DNA from: Rhodoblastus sp963804045
GTDB taxonomy: Bacteria > Pseudomonadota > Alphaproteobacteria > Rhizobiales > Beijerinckiaceae
Direction of reading: 5' to 3'
NCBI GenBank assembly: GCA_963804045.1
Contig: CAWDOR010000009.1
Span: forward strand, 140,007-204,006
Length of the DNA: 64,000 nucleotides
Shown here: positions 1-8,706 of the stretch, one piece after another
Layout: each line of letters opens with the position of its first letter
Position numbering within the stretch: the stretch's first letter is position 1
Made by a program: the position numbers and the translations under genes
Notes under the pieces: model-generated
Told to the model about the DNA's origin: nothing
The model's database searches: none
The model's input: only the letters and a program-made list of their open reading frames with translations

Positions 1-545
1 GAAATGCAGCCGGGCCTGGCGCAGGCAGGCCATGAACAGGGTCAGATCGCTCATATCCGCCAAATCCTCGCCGCGCAGCACGGCGCGCCCCTGGGTTTTC
101 AGCGTGGCGTCGAGCATGAGATTGTCGGCATTGCCGAAATTTTCGATCTCCAGTCCCTGCGCGTCGCGAAAGCCGCCTTGCGCCGTTGGATGGGCGCCAA
201 GCTCCTCGCGAACGCGGGCAAAATAGTCCCGGGGATCGTTGCTATAGGCGAAACAGGGTTTTTGCAGCGCCGCGCAATGCCCGAATTCAAAAGCCGTGCC
301 GGGATCGGCGCCATTCCGCGAAAGGGCGTGAGATTGAAAATCGCCGCGTCGGCTTGCGCGATCAGCGCCAGATTGGCGGCGTAAATCCGCTCGTCCCGTC
401 TTTCCGCGCCGGAGATTTCATTGTCCAGGGGATAGAGCCCGACAAAACCGAACTCCCGGCACAGGCCCTTCTTGCGCAATCCCGCCTCAACCGCGTCGGG
501 CAGAAAAACCTCGGGGCCAGCCAGATAGATTTTGGGCTGCGACAT
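1..545 (-). pseudogene. Nucleoside 2-deoxyribosyltransferase-like protein, frameshifted and cut by the window edge
   Basis: The protein begins MSQPKIYLAGPEVFLPDAVE, the usual start of the nucleoside 2-deoxyribosyltransferase fold (PF05014), whose members cleave or exchange the base of (deoxy)nucleosides. The start at 545 has AGGA a few bases upstream. The first frame runs to TPFRG near 320. Homologous sequence then continues one frame over with GADPGTAFEFGHCAALQKP, which carries the family's GTAFEFG motif with its catalytic Glu, and stays open to base 1. A single missing base near 320 explains the shift. The C-terminus lies outside the window. The family assignment is fairly sure; the substrate cannot be told. 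Frameshift could be real decay or a sequence error. Confidence 0.75.
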
Positions 546-695
546 GAAACATCCTGAACCTTCAGCGCGAGCATAGCGGCAAAATCCGCCGTGCTCACGC
601 GGAAAGCGACGGTTTCGCGCAAAAACGCGCTTGCGCCGGCGCCGCATGGACGAAGCCCACGCCCGCGCCTAAATTCGTTGTGAATGGAGGCTCAC

Positions 696-1667
696 ATGGT
701 CAAGGCGATTCGCGTTCACGAAACCGGCGGTCCCGAGGTTTTGCGCTATGAGGAGGTCGACCTCCCCGCCCCCGGGCCTGGCGAGGTCCAGATTTGCCAG
801 CATGCGGTCGGCGTCAATTATATCGACGTCTATTTCCGCACCGGGCTTTATCCCGCGCCGTCCAAACCTTTCATCCCCGGCAACGAGGGCGCCGGCGAGG
901 TTCTCGCCGTCGGCCCAGGCGTGGAAGGATTCAGGCCCGGCGACCGCGTCGCCTATACCGGGACCATCGGCGCCTATGCCGAGGCCCGCAACATCGAAGC
1001 CAAATTTTTATGCGCGCTGCCCGCCGAGATTCCCTATGAGACGGCGGCGGCGATGATGCTCAAGGGGCTGACCGCCGAATATCTGCTGTTTCGCAGTTAC
1101 AAAGTGCGGAAAGGCGATACGATTCTGGTCCATGCGGCGGCGGGCGGCGTCGGCCTGATCCTCTGCCAATGGGCCAAGGCTTTGGGGGCGCGCGTCATCG
1201 GCACGGTGGGGAGCGAGGACAAGGCCAGGCTGGCGCGCGAGGCTGGGGCCGATGAGATCGTCCTCTACCGTCAGGAGGATTTCGCCGCCCGCGTGAAAGA
1301 GCTGACGGAGGGAAAACTCTGCGACGCCGTCTATGACGGCGTCGGCAAGGATACGTTTCCGGCCTCGCTCGACTGCCTGAAACCTTTCGGAACTTTTGTG
1401 AGCTACGGTTCGGCCTCCGGCCCGGTGCCGCCCTTCAACATGGCGCTGCTGACGCCCAAGGCGCTCTATGCCACGCGGCCCTCGCTGTTCGCCTTCATCG
1501 CCGATGAGGCCCGGATGCGCGAGATGGCGGCGCGGCTATTCGCGGCTGTGGCCTCGGGCGCGGTCAAAATACCCGTCCATTCGATCCGGCCGCTGGCCGA
1601 GGCCGAACTGGTCCATCGCGCTTTGGAAAGCCGCGCGACCACCGGGGCGACGGTGATGATTCCCTAA
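696..1667 (+). CDS. NADPH:quinone oxidoreductase, zinc-independent MDR family
   Basis: A 323-residue medium-chain dehydrogenase/reductase that probably reduces quinones or other enones with NADPH in the cytosol. It opens MVKAIRVHETGGPEVLRYEE, typical of the QOR (zeta-crystallin) branch. The GroES-like N-terminal domain is followed by a Rossmann domain with the nucleotide-binding signature HAAAGGVGLILCQWAKALGA around residues 145-165. Zinc-ligand cysteines are absent, as in this branch. GGAGG at 687-690 is spaced for the ATG at 696, not the in-frame ATG at 684. Its stop overlaps the stop of the convergent rimO gene by four bases. Confidence 0.9.
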   Translation: MVKAIRVHETGGPEVLRYEEVDLPAPGPGEVQICQHAVGVNYIDVYFRTGLYPAPSKPFIPGNEGAGEVLAVGPGVEGFRPGDRVAYTGTIGAYAEARNIEAKFLCALPAEIPYETAAAMMLKGLTAEYLLFRSYKVRKGDTILVHAAAGGVGLILCQWAKALGARVIGTVGSEDKARLAREAGADEIVLYRQEDFAARVKELTEGKLCDAVYDGVGKDTFPASLDCLKPFGTFVSYGSASGPVPPFNMALLTPKALYATRPSLFAFIADEARMREMAARLFAAVASGAVKIPVHSIRPLAEAELVHRALESRATTGATVMIP

Positions 1668-2992
1668 ACCACGGCCCCGTGGAGGTCGTAAGCCTCGGCG
1701 CGGTCGATCTTGGCGGTGACGATGTCGCCGACGCGCAGGGGGCGGCGGCTGGACAGAAACACCTTGCCGTCGATTTCCGGCGCATCGGCCTTGGTGCGCC
1801 CCTCCCCGCCGCCGGCAACGACCTTGTCGATCATGACCGGCAGGCGTTTGCCGACTTTGGCCTTCTGCCGTTGCGCCGAAATCTTCTGCTGGCGCTCCAT
1901 GAAGCGTTTCCAGCGGCTTTGCTTCACCTCTTCGGGGACTTGCGGCAGGCCGAGCTCGTTGGCGGCGGCGCCGGCGACCGGCTCATATTTGAAGGCGCCG
2001 ACCCGGTCGAGTTTCGCCTCGTCGAGCCAGTCGAGCAGGATTTCAAAATCCTCGTCGGTCTCGCCGGGGAAGCCGACGATGAAGGTCGAGCGAATCGCCA
2101 GATCGGGGCAAATCTCCCGCCAGGCCTGAATGCGCTCAAAGGTCTTTTCGACATTGCCGGGACGCTTCATCGCCCGCAACACGTTCGGGGCGGCGTGCTG
2201 AAAGGGAATGTCGAGATAGGGCAGGATCTTGCCCTCGGCCATCAGCGGAATGACCTCGTCGACATGGGGATAGGGATAGACATAATGCAGCCGGGTCCAG
2301 ACGCCGAGATCGCCCAGCTCCTTGGCCAGGTCGAAGAAACGGGCGCGGACCTCGCGGTCGTGAAACATGCTTGAGGCATAGCGCAGGTCCTGGCCATAGG
2401 CGGAAGTGTCCTGCGACACCACCAGCAGTTCCTTGACCCCTGCCCTGACCAGCTTTTCCGCCTCGATCAGCACCTCGCCGGCCGGCCGTGAAACCAGATC
2501 GCCGCGCAATTTCGGGATGATGCAGAAGCTGCAACGGTTGTGGCAGCCCTCGGAAATCTTGAGATAGGCGTAATGGCGCGGGGTGAGCTTAATGCCCTGT
2601 TCCGGCAGCAGATCGACGAAGGGATTCGCCGAGGGCGCCGCCGCCGCGTGGACCGCCGTCATCACGCTCTCATAGTCCTGCGGGCCGGTGATCGCGGAAA
2701 TATTGGGAAAAGCCTCGAGAATCGGGCCGGGATCGGCGCCCATGCAGCCGGTGACTATCACCTTGCCGTTTTCGCGCAGGGCCTCGCCTATGGCGGCCAG
2801 CGATTCCGCCTTGGCGCTGTCGAGAAAGCCGCAGGTGTTGACGATCACCGCATCGGCGCCGTGATGGGCGCGCGAGATCGCATAGCCCTCGGCGCGCAAG
2901 CGCGTGAGAATGCGCTCGGAATCGACCAGCGCCTTGGGGCAGCCCAGCGAAACGAAGGAAATGCGCGGCGCGTCTTGGTTATGTTCGGTCAT
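1664..2992 (-). CDS. rimO: Ribosomal protein uS12 methylthiotransferase RimO
   Basis: A radical-SAM methylthiotransferase that adds a methylthio group to a conserved Asp of ribosomal protein uS12. In order it has an N-terminal UPF0004 domain beginning RISFVSLGCPKALVDSE, the radical-SAM cluster motif CHNRCSFC near residue 150, and a C-terminal TRAM domain. The other cluster cysteines are seen in VNTCGFL and TGCMG. Length (442 aa) is normal. The start MTEHNQDAPRI at 2992 was preferred because upstream in-frame codons cross the terminator hairpin of the preceding gene. It converges with the quinone oxidoreductase gene. Confidence 0.95.
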   Translation of the reverse strand: MTEHNQDAPRISFVSLGCPKALVDSERILTRLRAEGYAISRAHHGADAVIVNTCGFLDSAKAESLAAIGEALRENGKVIVTGCMGADPGPILEAFPNISAITGPQDYESVMTAVHAAAAPSANPFVDLLPEQGIKLTPRHYAYLKISEGCHNRCSFCIIPKLRGDLVSRPAGEVLIEAEKLVRAGVKELLVVSQDTSAYGQDLRYASSMFHDREVRARFFDLAKELGDLGVWTRLHYVYPYPHVDEVIPLMAEGKILPYLDIPFQHAAPNVLRAMKRPGNVEKTFERIQAWREICPDLAIRSTFIVGFPGETDEDFEILLDWLDEAKLDRVGAFKYEPVAGAAANELGLPQVPEEVKQSRWKRFMERQQKISAQRQKAKVGKRLPVMIDKVVAGGGEGRTKADAPEIDGKVFLSSRRPLRVGDIVTAKIDRAEAYDLHGAVV

Positions 2993-3020
2993 GGGCCGGA
3001 GTTTTAGGCGGGGCGAGGCA

Positions 3021-3060
3021 AAAAGCAAAGCCCACCCGGAACAGCGTTCCGGGTGGGCTT
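3021..3060 (-). terminator. Rho-independent terminator of the outer-membrane barrel gene
   Basis: A perfect 15-bp stem (arms 3028-3042 and 3046-3060, 3-nt loop) is followed on the minus strand by a T-rich run. It sits about 40 bp after the stop of the gene at 3101 and before rimO, so rimO is not simply co-transcribed with that gene. Confidence 0.9.
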
Positions 3061-3100
3061 CCAAGACAGACGCGCCGGGACAGGCCCGGCGCGGCGAAAA

Positions 3101-3778
3101 TCAGTACTTGGCGACGACCGTCGAAGCGGCGGGAGCGCCGAACTTGTAGAGCAGACCGACGAGAACCGCATTGGAGTTCTCAAAGGTGGACTTGCCGACC
3201 AGACCGTTGTTGGCGCGGCCGAGATCGGTGTAGCGATACTCGAGACGACCGATCCAGTTCGGGGTGAAGGCATAGTCGACGCCGCCGCCGAGCGTGTAGC
3301 CAGTGCGGCCGCTGTTGTTGGTGACGCCGAGGACCTTGGTGTCCACGTCGCCGAAAGCGACGCCGCCGGCGAAATAGGCCAGGGCGCGGTCGGTGACGGC
3401 ATAGCCCAGACGGCCGCGGATGTCGGCGAAATAGGTCGAGTTGGTCGAACCGTTGATCGGCGCATAGTTGCGCGAACCGCCGAGAACGCCGCCGCCATCG
3501 GCTTCGAGGCCGAGCACGAACTTGTTCGGCAGTTCGTAGTTATAGCCGATCACGCCGCCCAGCAGGCCGCCGGTGGCGGTGCTGCCGTTGCCCAAGCCGC
3601 GATAATGCGCCGAGAGGAAATCGAGACCGCCTTCGACGCCGGCATAGAAACCGGTCCAGGAATAGGCCGAAACCGGGGCGAGATAGGCGGGGGCCGCCTT
3701 GCGCGACGGCAGGTCGGCGGCGAGAGCCGAGCCGGTCAGGGCCGCCAGAGCGATAGTGGAAAGCAGAACCTTACGCAT
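3101..3778 (-). CDS. Outer-membrane beta-barrel protein, Omp25/Omp31 type
   Basis: A 225-residue small porin-like barrel of the opacity/OmpA-like group common in Hyphomicrobiales. A signal peptide with cleavage after SALAA is followed by DLPSRKAAPA, the familiar N-terminus of the Omp25/Omp31 group. Alternating beta strands rich in Gly and aromatics follow, for example WTGFYAGVEGG near 40 and RLEYRYTDLG near 190. Most family members end in Phe; here the last strand (LLYKFG) is followed by a short tail ending in Tyr. It has its own terminator and a long upstream region, so it is probably monocistronic and well expressed. Pore or structural function is inferred from the family. Confidence 0.88.
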   Translation of the reverse strand: MRKVLLSTIALAALTGSALAADLPSRKAAPAYLAPVSAYSWTGFYAGVEGGLDFLSAHYRGLGNGSTATGGLLGGVIGYNYELPNKFVLGLEADGGGVLGGSRNYAPINGSTNSTYFADIRGRLGYAVTDRALAYFAGGVAFGDVDTKVLGVTNNSGRTGYTLGGGVDYAFTPNWIGRLEYRYTDLGRANNGLVGKSTFENSNAVLVGLLYKFGAPAASTVVAKY

Positions 3779-4426
3779 AATTGCCTCGTGTCTTGATTTG
3801 CGAAACGCGCCGGCAAAATGTCCTCAGATTTCCCTCTCCGCAAGTAAAAAATCACCGCGAAGCGAATTCCTGGGGCGCCTTGTGGCACATTGGCAACAAT
3901 TTGGGGCTAGACCCCGGTGAAATGCGACCGAATTGCGGCGCCGATCAGGCAATCAAGGCAATCCGGCCACAAAATTGCAGTTTTTACTTGGCCCTTCCGC
4001 AGGACTTCGTAACCCGAACACGCGAAGTCTTTTTTGGTCCGCGCATTCATTTTTCGATTCGCGCCGCGCCAGCCTCGGCCGACACACACGCGCTTCCTCC
4101 AATTTTGCTGCGCGACGAAACCGAAACCGCCGTCCCGCCTGCGCTTGAAACGCAGTTAAGGCAGAAAAGGTTTCCGAGACCTTACCTGGAAGGGGCGCAT
4201 TTTAACCGCTTGGTTAACCGTCCGTTGCGACGCAACACGGTCGCCGACGCCCGTCCCGGCCAAATTCGGCTTGCCTTTGGACGACGAATGCGCGAGGGAA
4301 CCGCAGAGTTTGGTTTGCTCATGATCTCTCCCGAGCCGCATAGCACGGGGTCGGCACAAAAGACGGCACGGCCACGGCGGTTTCGCTGGCCGCAAGTGGC
4401 GCGAAATCCTAGAGTTTATTGAGTTT
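3779..4426. other. Intergenic region, no supported gene
   Basis: About 650 bp between the divergent barrel gene and tRNA-Ser. Open frames here show no family resemblance, no good ribosome-binding site and poor codon pattern. It must hold the promoters of both neighbours, but I could not pick a convincing -35/-10 pair. A small RNA cannot be ruled out. Confidence 0.5.
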
Positions 4427-4516
4427 GGAAGGGTGGCCGAGTGGTTTAAGGCAGCGGTCTTGAAAACCGCCGTAGGTGAAAGCCTACCGTGGGTTCGAAT
4501 CCCACCCCTTCCGCCA
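4427..4516 (+). tRNA. tRNA-Ser (anticodon UGA)
   Basis: The full cloverleaf is readable. The acceptor stem GGAAGGG (4427-4433) pairs with CCCTTCC (4506-4512), then discriminator G and an encoded CCA (4514-4516). The anticodon stem GCGGT/ACCGC encloses loop CTTGAAA, giving anticodon TGA at 4461-4463. A long variable arm, as expected for a class II serine tRNA, precedes the TTCGAAT T-loop. It reads UCA and, by wobble, other UCN codons. Confidence 0.97.
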
Positions 4517-4641
4517 GCAGATATTTTGTCTGGACCGGACGCAAAGACGGCGGGTGCGATCAGGACGCTTCCCAGCGCCGGAACCTCGCCTTCCGGGCGA
4601 GCATCCGCCGGCCTCTTGGACCGGCCTCTTGGAGAGGACCG

Positions 4642-6213
4642 ATGACCAATTCGCAAGAGAACATCGAATTGCCCGCCATTGGCGTCGGGAGACGATCACC
4701 CGCCGAAATCGCACCGAACCAGATTTTGGCGGTGATCCTGTTTTTCGCCGTGCTCTTCGTTTCCATTGCCTTGATCGCGCCGAATTACTTCCTGTTCTCA
4801 ACCGACGACCTGTCGATTGGAATGGATGCGAGGCCCTTGAAGGCGCTGGCTTTGGACCAGGCCGCGAACGGCCGCTATACATTCTCGGCGTTTGCGCGCC
4901 TGCTGGATTTTCTTCGCGTCGATTATCCCGCCTATCTTGCGATTTCAGGAACGCTGTTCATCGCCGCCTGGTTGTTCCTGCTGTCGGAACTGGCGGCTTT
5001 CGCCAAAATTGAAAATCCCTGGGCGAAATTCTTCGGCGCATTGCTGTTTTCCAGCTTCTGCCTGAATCTCGATCTCTATCAGTTCAAGGAAGCCTATCTA
5101 TCCTATGCGCTTTCCTTTGGTTTCGGCGCGTTGGCGATCCGCTTCGCCCGGTCGGAGACGAGACTCGTCGCCAGGATCGCCCTGTCGGCCATCTGCCTGG
5201 GCCTAGCCTACGGCGCCTATCAGACATTTCTCCAGATTCTCATCATGATCATGGCCGTTTGGGGGGTCTCGCGCGCCATTGGCCGGCAATCGCCGCGCGG
5301 CGACTTCGCCGCTCTGACCATGGCGGCGGCGACCGCCATGGCGGTCGCACTGTATTTCCTGACCAACATGCTGTTGAAGGCGCTCACCCTCGAGGGCTTT
5401 GCCGCATATCCGGCGCGACCGCAGGGCGCCAGATTCGTTCTGGCGAATTTGCATCCCTATCTGAAAACCGCATTCCATCTCATGTCTCCAGCAGCAAGTC
5501 CTTTCGCGCCGCTGGCCAACTCCTTTGTCACCTGCGGTTTTCTGCTGCTGTGTGTTGCGGGCCTATCGATGTTTACCGTCCGGGCGTCGGGCTGGAAGAA
5601 ATGGGCGATCTGGGCCATCTTCGCCGCCGCGCTGCTGAGCGCGCCGAATCCTGCCAATCTGCTCATGGAATTTTATTGGCCCTCGCCACGAAGCGTGGCG
5701 GGGATCGGCTTCTTTTTCGCCGGCGTCGCCGCTTTGCTCCTCGAGATCGGGGCGGAAGCGCGCGCGCCTGTGGCTCAGCCCAAATCGGCCGTCGCGATTT
5801 GCCTCGGCCTGCTGATTCTGACGCAATTGCTCAACGACGCCCAGTTGCTGGCCCGGCGCTCGGTCCAACAGGTTCTGGATTTGGCCCTGGCGCGACAGAT
5901 TGTCAGCGATGTGGAACGATTGGCCCCGGCAAACGATCTGCCCATCGATACGCGGATCGTGACAACTTGGCACAGCAACGCCGTTTACAGGAAAATGCCT
6001 TACGCTTATGGCGTGAGCCTGCTGGGCACGGATTGGTCGGCTCCGCCCCTCCTGAGCTTCGTCTCAGGCGGTCGGATTATCGGTCACGCCGGACAGCCGT
6101 CCGATTGTTCGTCGTCGCGCCATTCATCTGGTCCTGTCGTGACGCTGGGACCGGGCGGCCTTCCCCTCGTTTGTTTCCCGAGCCAGACCCCGCCCTGGCC
6201 AGGTTCGAGCTGA
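4642..6213 (+). CDS. Multi-pass membrane protein, possibly a GtrII-like glucosyltransferase
   Basis: A 523-residue integral membrane protein with about ten hydrophobic segments, the first at residues 28-48 (ILAVILFFAVLFVSIALIAP). A short loop after this helix carries FSTDDLSIGMDARPLKAL and then NGRYTFSAFARLLDFL. A DD pair followed by GRP/GR-type residues is also seen in the first loop of GtrII-type lipid-linked glucosyltransferases that modify surface polysaccharide, so this is my best guess. The ATG at 4642 is chosen for GGAGAGGA at 4631-4638; the open frame extends back into the tRNA gene. The gene stands alone between tRNA-Ser and coaD. Membrane location is firm; enzymatic role is tentative. 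Confidence 0.6.
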   Translation: MTNSQENIELPAIGVGRRSPAEIAPNQILAVILFFAVLFVSIALIAPNYFLFSTDDLSIGMDARPLKALALDQAANGRYTFSAFARLLDFLRVDYPAYLAISGTLFIAAWLFLLSELAAFAKIENPWAKFFGALLFSSFCLNLDLYQFKEAYLSYALSFGFGALAIRFARSETRLVARIALSAICLGLAYGAYQTFLQILIMIMAVWGVSRAIGRQSPRGDFAALTMAAATAMAVALYFLTNMLLKALTLEGFAAYPARPQGARFVLANLHPYLKTAFHLMSPAASPFAPLANSFVTCGFLLLCVAGLSMFTVRASGWKKWAIWAIFAAALLSAPNPANLLMEFYWPSPRSVAGIGFFFAGVAALLLEIGAEARAPVAQPKSAVAICLGLLILTQLLNDAQLLARRSVQQVLDLALARQIVSDVERLAPANDLPIDTRIVTTWHSNAVYRKMPYAYGVSLLGTDWSAPPLLSFVSGGRIIGHAGQPSDCSSSRHSSGPVVTLGPGGLPLVCFPSQTPPWPGSS

Positions 6214-6277
6214 AATCGCCGCGCAGGCGCCTGACGGCGTTCTTGCGCAAACCGCCCCGCTCCGCTAGCAATGCGGC

Positions 6278-6775
6278 ATGATCCGCGTCGCGCTCTACAC
6301 GGGCTCCTTCGATCCCGTCACCAATGGCCATGTCGATGTCATCCGCGCCGCCATGGGGCTGTGCGACCGGCTGGTCGTGGCCATTGGCGTCCATCCCGGC
6401 AAGAAACCGCTGTTCTCCGCCGAGGAGCGCGCCGACCTGCTGGAACGAGTCTGCGCCGAGGACGCGCGGGCGAAAAATTGCGAATTGGCGGTCGTCACTT
6501 TCTCGGGCCTGGCGGTCGAGGCGGCGCGCGAACATGGCGCCCAGGCGATCGTGCGCGGCCTGCGCGACGGAACCGATCTCGATTATGAAATGTCCATGGC
6601 CGGCATGAATGGCGTGATGGCCCCGGAGGTGCAGACCGTGTTCCTTCCCGCCGGCTTGAACGTGCGTCACATCACCGCCACTTTGGTGCGGCAAGTGGCG
6701 CTGATGGGCGGCGACGTCACCGCCTTCGCCCCGCCCCTGGTGGTGGAGGCCCTGCGCCGCAAGGCGGCGCAATGA
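6278..6775 (+). CDS. coaD: Phosphopantetheine adenylyltransferase
   Basis: Catalyses the fourth step of coenzyme A synthesis, ATP plus 4'-phosphopantetheine to dephospho-CoA. At 165 residues it has the normal length. The nucleotidyltransferase motif GSFDPVTNGHVD (the TxGH signature) is at residues 9-20. The C-terminal segment HITATLVRQVALMGGDVTAF corresponds to the conserved (S/T)STxVRE...GGDVS region. It starts with ATG directly at MIRVALYTGSFDP. Two cyclophilin genes follow on the same strand after a 25-bp gap, a common alphaproteobacterial order. Confidence 0.96.
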   Translation: MIRVALYTGSFDPVTNGHVDVIRAAMGLCDRLVVAIGVHPGKKPLFSAEERADLLERVCAEDARAKNCELAVVTFSGLAVEAAREHGAQAIVRGLRDGTDLDYEMSMAGMNGVMAPEVQTVFLPAGLNVRHITATLVRQVALMGGDVTAFAPPLVVEALRRKAAQ

Positions 6776-6800
6776 TTTTCATCCTGTGAGAGGTAAGACC

Positions 6801-7370
6801 ATGACGCATATCAGCGGCAAGTTCATCGACCGCCGCCGGTTCGCCCGCGTTTTCGCGCTGGCCGCCGGGGCCGCCCTTGCGCTGTCGGGCGCGGCGCGCG
6901 CCGCCGAGGATCCGGAAAACCTGCTCTATCTGCAACTCAAGGACGGCCGCGTGGTCATCCGCCTGCGTCCCGACCTCGCGCCCAAGCATGTCGCGCAGAT
7001 CAAGGCGCTGGTGCGGCGCGGCTTTTACGACGGCATTGTCTTCCACCGCGTCATCGAGGGCTTCATGGCCCAGACCGGCGACCCCACCGGCACGGGCGCG
7101 GGCGGCTCCGACCTGCCCAACATTCCCGCCGAATTCTCATCCGAACCGTTCAAGCGCGGCACGCTCGGCATGGCGCGCTCCTCCAGCCCGAATTCCGCCA
7201 ATTCGCAATTCTTCATCTGCTTCGACGCGGCGCCCTTCCTCGACGGCAAATATACGGTCTGGGGCGAAGTGGTTTCCGGCATGGAGTTTGTCGACAAGAT
7301 CAAGCGCGGCGAGCCGCCTGCGAATCCCGACAAGATCGTCAGCATGAAAATCGCTGCAGACGCGAAATAA
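6801..7370 (+). CDS. Exported cyclophilin-type peptidyl-prolyl isomerase
   Basis: A 189-residue isomerase of X-Pro peptide bonds, probably in the periplasm. The N-terminus DRRRFARVFALAAGAALALS looks like a twin-arginine or Sec signal, ending near ARAAEDP. The catalytic domain shows FHRVIEGFMAQTGDP and NSQFFICFD. ATG at 6801 fits better than the upstream GTG at 6786 because AGAGGT lies at 6788-6793. It is closely similar to the next gene but for the signal peptide, so the pair looks like a duplication that sent one copy to the envelope. Confidence 0.92.
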   Translation: MTHISGKFIDRRRFARVFALAAGAALALSGAARAAEDPENLLYLQLKDGRVVIRLRPDLAPKHVAQIKALVRRGFYDGIVFHRVIEGFMAQTGDPTGTGAGGSDLPNIPAEFSSEPFKRGTLGMARSSSPNSANSQFFICFDAAPFLDGKYTVWGEVVSGMEFVDKIKRGEPPANPDKIVSMKIAADAK

Positions 7371-7398
7371 TCCCACGAACCAACCGAAAGGAACGAAA

Positions 7399-7854
7399 AT
7401 GTCCGACGAAGGCAATCTGATGACGCTGGAAACCACCAAGGGCACGGTGGTGATCCGCATGCGCCCCGACCTGGCGCCCAATCATGTCGCCCATATCAAG
7501 AAGCTGGTGGGCGAGGGCTTTTATGACGGCGTGGTCTTCCACCGGGTGATCGACGGCTTCATGGCCCAGACCGGCTGCCCGCACGGCACGGGCACCGGCG
7601 GCTCGAAATATCCGAACCTCAAACAGGAATTCAACGCCGCCCCGCATGTGCGCGGCACGGCTTCGATGGCGCGCGCCGCCAGCCCGGATTCGGCCAATTC
7701 GCAATTCTTCATCTGCTTCGACAACGCCCGCTTCCTCGACAAGCAATATACGGTCTGGGGCGAAGTGATCGAAGGCATGGAAAATGTCGACAAGATCAAG
7801 CGCGGCGAGCCGGTCAAGGACCCGGACAAGATCGTTTCGGCGAAAATCTCCTGA
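7399..7854 (+). CDS. Cytoplasmic cyclophilin-type peptidyl-prolyl isomerase
   Basis: A 151-residue single-domain cyclophilin without a signal peptide. Conserved active-site stretches are FHRVIDGFMAQTG near 50-62 and NSQFFICFDN near 98. GAAAGGAAC lies just upstream of ATG 7399. It is the last gene of the coaD-cyclophilin run and is followed by a strong terminator. The product should assist folding in the cytosol. Confidence 0.93.
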   Translation: MSDEGNLMTLETTKGTVVIRMRPDLAPNHVAHIKKLVGEGFYDGVVFHRVIDGFMAQTGCPHGTGTGGSKYPNLKQEFNAAPHVRGTASMARAASPDSANSQFFICFDNARFLDKQYTVWGEVIEGMENVDKIKRGEPVKDPDKIVSAKIS

Positions 7855-7884
7855 TTTTTCTGGAATTCAAAAACCGGGAACAGG

Positions 7885-7919
7885 CAGGACAGCGACATTC
7901 GTCGCTGTCCTGTTTTTTT
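7885..7919 (+). terminator. Rho-independent terminator after the cyclophilin pair
   Basis: A 12-bp perfect stem (7885-7896 with 7901-7912, loop ATTC) followed directly by seven T residues. It closes the coaD-cyclophilin transcription unit. Confidence 0.95.
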
Positions 7920-8082
7920 GGCCCCGTTCAGCCGCCGTTCAACTGCGAAGCTCTAAACCGGACCTGCTCGCGAGGATTTCGCCTTTCGTCATGGCTCCCG
8001 ACAATTGACGAAAGGAAAAAAATCGCAAAGCTTGACCAGTCCCGGCGCCGCATAGCGCGGGCCGGATTTCGGAGACGCCTCC

Positions 8083-8634
8083 ATGTCCATTCGCCTGAAT
8101 TCCGCGCTTTTCGGCGCCGTCGCGCTCGCCGTCCTGGGAACAGCCTCGGCGAATGCCGAGAGCGTCACCAAGCAATGCGCCGCCAAATGGCAGGCCGCCA
8201 AGGCCGCCAACACCACCGGCGGCCTGACCTATCTGCAATTCTATTCCAAATGCTCGGCGGACATGAAGGCGCAGAACGCCGGCGGCGCCGCGCCGGCCGC
8301 GGCGCCCGCCGCCCCGGCGGCCCCCGCCGCCGCTCCCGTGGCGCCTGCTGCTGCTGCGGCGCCCACGGCTCCGGTCGCTCCGCCGGCGGCGGCGCCCGCG
8401 CCGGCTGCGCCGCCCAAGCCCGCCGTCGCCGCTCCCGTAGCCCCAGCCGCCGCCGGCGCGGCGTCATTCCCCACCGCGGTGGACCCGTCTTTCGCCAGCC
8501 TCAAGCCAGGCGACGCGCGCCGCAAGACCTGCAGCAAGGGTTATCAGGCCAACAAAGCCGCTGGCAGCCTCGGCGGCCTGAAATGGGACCAGTATTACAG
8601 CCAGTGCAATACGCGCTTGAAGGGCGGCGCATAA
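8083..8634 (+). CDS. Secreted protein with two copies of a Cys-containing motif joined by an Ala/Pro linker
   Basis: A 183-residue exported protein of unknown function. A signal peptide (cleavage near ANAES) is followed by module A, with KQCAAKWQAAKA, TGGLTYLQFYSKC. A roughly 80-residue Ala/Pro linker comes next. Module B reads RKTCSKGYQANKA, LGGLKWDQYYSQC. The modules share the order Cys - Lys-rich helix - GGL.(Y/W).Q(F/Y)YS.C, so each probably forms a small disulfide-linked helical hairpin. Similar proteins are, to my memory, common in Hyphomicrobiales. GGAG precedes the start, and a terminator follows. No enzymatic motif is visible. Confidence 0.75.
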   Translation: MSIRLNSALFGAVALAVLGTASANAESVTKQCAAKWQAAKAANTTGGLTYLQFYSKCSADMKAQNAGGAAPAAAPAAPAAPAAAPVAPAAAAAPTAPVAPPAAAPAPAAPPKPAVAAPVAPAAAGAASFPTAVDPSFASLKPGDARRKTCSKGYQANKAAGSLGGLKWDQYYSQCNTRLKGGA

Positions 8635-8657
8635 ACCCGCCCGCCTTCCAAGAGATC

Positions 8658-8685
8658 AGGCCGGCGCCAAGGCGCCGGCCTTTTT
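8658..8685 (+). terminator. Rho-independent terminator
   Basis: An 11-bp GC-rich stem (8658-8668 with 8671-8681) with a two-base loop and a short T run, just after the two-module secreted protein. Confidence 0.85.
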
Positions 8686-8706
8686 GCGTCCAGACCGGTC
8701 AGGCGC

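Noticed and set aside
3781..4422. A 213-codon frame between the barrel gene and tRNA-Ser
   Set aside because: No ribosome-binding site, no family resemblance and atypical residue composition; more likely the promoter region.
8241..8537. Ala/Gly-rich antisense frame opposite the two-module secreted protein
   Set aside because: Its composition is just the complement of the Ala/Pro linker of the real gene.
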